Positions 6,362-7,849 of a stretch of DNA of 7,849 bases are shown here, piece by piece (within the stretch, counting starts at the first letter, position 1; each line of letters begins with the position of its first letter). Source of the DNA: Candidatus Omnitrophota bacterium (GTDB lineage Bacteria; Omnitrophota; Gorgyraeia; Duberdicusellales; 4484-171); the NCBI GenBank assembly GCA_014728785.1, contig WJKZ01000063.1, forward strand, positions 1 to 7,849, in the 5' to 3' direction. The position numbers and the translations under genes are program-made. The notes below the pieces were generated by a model. The model saw only the letters and a list, made by a program, of their open reading frames with translations. It was not told the origin of the DNA and ran no database searches.

Positions 6362-6769
6362 TTAGCTGGTGCTTTCGGCCAGCCTACCGATAGTAATATT
6401 TTCAAATTCTTTGGATACTATTCGTTCAATTCTTTTAATCTGTTTTCTTAAAGCGCAATTCCTGCGTCTTCGGCACAATCTTTTTCTAAACATACACTCC
6501 GAAAGCTGGACTTTTCCCTGAAAAATCCTGATAATATCTACCGTGCTTATCTTCTCAGGAGAGGTATTTAATCTGAACCCCCCTCCTGTACCCTCTTTTG
6601 AAACAACCAGTTTATGCCTTATAAGCTGCTGAAGTATTCTTCTTACAAACTGATACGGCATATTCTGCGCCTCGGCAATCTCTCTGGCGGAAATGAACTC
6701 CCCTCTCTTTTTCGCCAGGACGAGTAATGCCCTGACTGCATAGTCAGTATGTTTGGTCAGCAGCTTCAT
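6362..6769 (-). CDS. Rrf2 family transcriptional regulator, Fe-S (NsrR/IscR-like) type
   Basis: A 135-aa winged-helix regulator that binds DNA as a dimer. The start at 6769 (MKLLTKHTDYAVRALLVLA) is the standard Rrf2 N-terminus. The longer reading to 6817 would run through the promoter -10 and -35, so it is rejected, although AAAGG is only about 2 nt from the ATG. Residues 24-68 carry the recognition region (ISAREIAEAQNMPYQFVRRILQQLIRHKLV), followed by the wing KEGTGGGFRL. Three cysteines C92-x6-C99-x5-C105 match the spacing class of [2Fe-2S]/[4Fe-4S] sensors such as NsrR and IscR; the C-terminal tail is unusually Arg-rich (RKRLCRRRRNC). Given hcp downstream, an NO- or redox-sensing repressor role is the likeliest, but NsrR and IscR identity cannot be separated here. 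It heads the operon and probably controls itself through the palindrome at 6782-6800. Confidence 0.92.
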   Translation of the reverse strand: MKLLTKHTDYAVRALLVLAKKRGEFISAREIAEAQNMPYQFVRRILQQLIRHKLVVSKEGTGGGFRLNTSPEKISTVDIIRIFQGKVQLSECMFRKRLCRRRRNCALRKQIKRIERIVSKEFENITIGRLAESTS

Positions 6770-6781
6770 ATCCTTTATTAT

Positions 6782-6800
6782 TGATACTATTTTAGTATCA
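6782..6800. promoter_or_regulatory. Candidate Rrf2 operator: perfect 8-3-8 palindrome
   Basis: TGATACTA and TAGTATCA are exact reverse complements separated by 3 bp. The palindrome covers the -10 element of the operon promoter, the classic position for a repressor that blocks polymerase. Its size and AT-rich centre fit a dimeric Rrf2 protein, and the regulator gene begins 13 bp away. Assignment to this regulator is inferred from position. Confidence 0.7.
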
Positions 6801-6817
6801 GTTAAATAGGTTGTCAA
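6789..6817 (-). promoter_or_regulatory. Strong predicted promoter of the Rrf2-Hcp operon
   Basis: On the minus strand, a perfect -35 TTGACA (6812-6817), a 17-bp spacer and -10 TAAAAT (6789-6794). Transcription would start near 6782, giving a leader of only about 12 nt before the regulator's ATG at 6769. No second promoter of similar quality was seen inside the four-gene run, so it probably drives all four genes. Confidence 0.75.
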
Positions 6818-6897
6818 GATTTTTTTGGCAAAACACCAACCTGTACCGGTGAAACCTCTAAGGTAGGTATATCAAGGGTATTATTTAAAAGGATGAA

Positions 6898-7849
6898 CTA
6901 CACTGCCTCTATCGTTGAAGGAGGCTTTGTAGTAATATTGTAAGTCACACTAACAACTCCGGAGACATCTTTTGTAATTCTTTTTGCTAATACTTCTAAC
7001 TGTTCAAAGCTTAAGCGCGTCGGCTGGGCAACTCTTGCGTCAACGCTCTCCCAGCAGCGCACTTCAATTTGGAAGCCGAAATCACGCCTGCCTTCTCTGA
7101 TTCCGGTTACCCTGTCTTCGTGAAGTATTGCCATATATTGAAAAGCATTACTCGATGACAGCTCCTCCTCCACAATCGCCGTAGCCTCGCGCACTATATC
7201 AATTTTTTCCGGTGTGACTTCGCCTATAACACGTGCCGAGAGTGCCGGGCCGGGAAAAGGTATACGATTGTAAATCTCCTGCGGCAATCCGAGACTTCTG
7301 GCTATTTTCCTTACCCCGTCTTTTCTGAGCTCTATTAGAGGCTCAATAATCTTATAGCCGAACGATTCTTGAGGGTCAACACCCAACTGTTCAAATACAT
7401 TATGCTGGCGTTTAATCCCGGCTACCGTTTCGTCGATGTCGGTAAGAATTGTACCCTGAAGAAGATGCTTTGCACCGCTTTCTTTGACCAGCCGGCCGAA
7501 AACATCTTTATAAAATGTCTGAGTTATCGCCTCTCTTTTTTCTTCCGGGTCACTGATGCCCTTTAAAGCTTCAAAGAAACTCTTTCGGGCATCGATTATT
7601 TCAACCCTAACACCCAGTTCGGCAAAAATTGAAACTATACGCTGAGGTTCGCTTTTACGCATTATCCCGTTGTCGATAAAATATGTTTTAAGTTTATCTC
7701 CCAAAGCTTTGTGACCAAGCATTGTTACTACCGAGGAATCGACTCCTCCGGAAAGGGCATTTATTGCGCAGCCTCCCCCGACTGTATCGGAGATTCTCTT
7801 AACCTTCTCATCTATGAACTTGCAGCTGTCTAAAGAATCTACCGTAATC
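6898..7849 (-). CDS. guaA: GMP synthase ATP-pyrophosphatase subunit/domain, divergent (5' end outside window)
   Basis: GMP synthase converts XMP to GMP using ATP and ammonia. The frame is open to the right edge, giving 316 visible residues; the M at 7722 is internal. The PP-loop LSGGVDSS lies at visible residues 32-39. Family landmarks follow: DNGIMRKSEPQRI, DARKSFFEALKGISDPEEKR, LLQGTILTDIDE, the lid K-x-x-H-N-V, IIEPLIELRKDGVRKIARSLGLP, FPGPALSARVIGEVTPEK and the end TKPPSTIEAV. A stand-alone archaeal-type GuaAb is about 310 aa, so nearly the whole of such a protein is seen; a glutaminase domain upstream cannot be excluded. The C-terminal dimerisation domain departs from the norm (SVDARVAQPTRL where GuaA has a conserved M-T-A segment, ending IEAV not IEWE), so a paralogue with altered substrate is possible. 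It ends 81 bp before the Rrf2 promoter; no convincing terminator is visible between. Confidence 0.8.
   Translation of the reverse strand, partial: ITVDSLDSCKFIDEKVKRISDTVGGGCAINALSGGVDSSVVTMLGHKALGDKLKTYFIDNGIMRKSEPQRIVSIFAELGVRVEIIDARKSFFEALKGISDPEEKREAITQTFYKDVFGRLVKESGAKHLLQGTILTDIDETVAGIKRQHNVFEQLGVDPQESFGYKIIEPLIELRKDGVRKIARSLGLPQEIYNRIPFPGPALSARVIGEVTPEKIDIVREATAIVEEELSSSNAFQYMAILHEDRVTGIREGRRDFGFQIEVRCWESVDARVAQPTRLSFEQLEVLAKRITKDVSGVVSVTYNITTKPPSTIEAV

Noticed and set aside
6343..6405. 21-residue N-terminal extension of the Cys-rich protein
   Set aside because: It overlaps the Rrf2 coding end, and a perfect AGGAGGTG precedes the internal ATG at 6342.
6770..6817. 16-residue N-terminal extension of the Rrf2 regulator
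   Set aside because: It would translate through the operator, -10 and -35; Rrf2 proteins typically begin M-K-L-x-T/K.
6825..6870. Terminator between the GMP-synthase-like gene and the Rrf2 promoter
   Set aside because: Only a 4-bp CACC/GGTG stem can be drawn, and on the relevant minus strand it is followed by an A-run rather than a T-run.

Overview
This window looks like chromosomal DNA from an uncultured, Gram-negative-type anaerobic bacterium. It is moderately AT-rich and has strong Shine-Dalgarno sites. TAA, TAG and TGA all serve as ordinary stops, so the genetic code is standard. The oxygen-labile hybrid-cluster protein, a small flavin nitroreductase and an Fe-S-type Rrf2 regulator point to an anaerobe. 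The gene mix and the heptameric low-complexity spacer remind me of candidate phyla such as Omnitrophota, but that placement is a low-confidence impression. No phage, transposon, CRISPR, rRNA or tRNA feature was found.

Left part (1-1940): the C-terminal end of a family 2 glycosyltransferase (+) enters from the left edge and converges on a MarC-family membrane protein (-). MarC is divergent from a two-gene operon (+) encoding a small nitroreductase and a Dabb alpha/beta-barrel protein. Both divergent promoters can be read directly (TTGGTG-N16-TATAAT for marC, TTGAAG-N16-TATAAT for the nitroreductase). They also fix the marC start at a GTG well inside the longest ORF.

Middle (1941-4192): a roughly 320-bp non-coding island of degenerate 7-bp tandem repeats separates the Dabb gene from a convergent minus-strand group. 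That group is, in transcription order, a decayed CPA2-type cation:proton antiporter (two in-frame stops plus an apparent internal deletion), a THEP1-type nucleoside-triphosphatase, and a membrane-anchored DUF1330 protein whose start codon overlaps the NTPase stop (ATGA).

Right part (4193-6817, minus strand): the most coherent unit is a probable nitrosative/redox-stress operon. It runs Rrf2 regulator, then a Cys-rich and apparently degenerate ferritin-like protein of unknown function, then a short (class III-like) hybrid-cluster protein, then a small cupin. It is driven by a near-consensus promoter (TTGACA-N17-TAAAAT). The -10 of that promoter is embedded in a perfect 8-3-8 palindrome, TGATACTA-AAA-TAGTATCA, an obvious candidate operator for autoregulation by the Rrf2 protein.

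The right edge holds a GuaA/GuaAb-type ATP-pyrophosphatase (-), cut by the window end and divergent in its C-terminal dimerisation domain.

The best candidate for something undescribed is the Rrf2/Cys-rich ferritin-like/Hcp/cupin module with its operator. The heptamer-repeat island is second.
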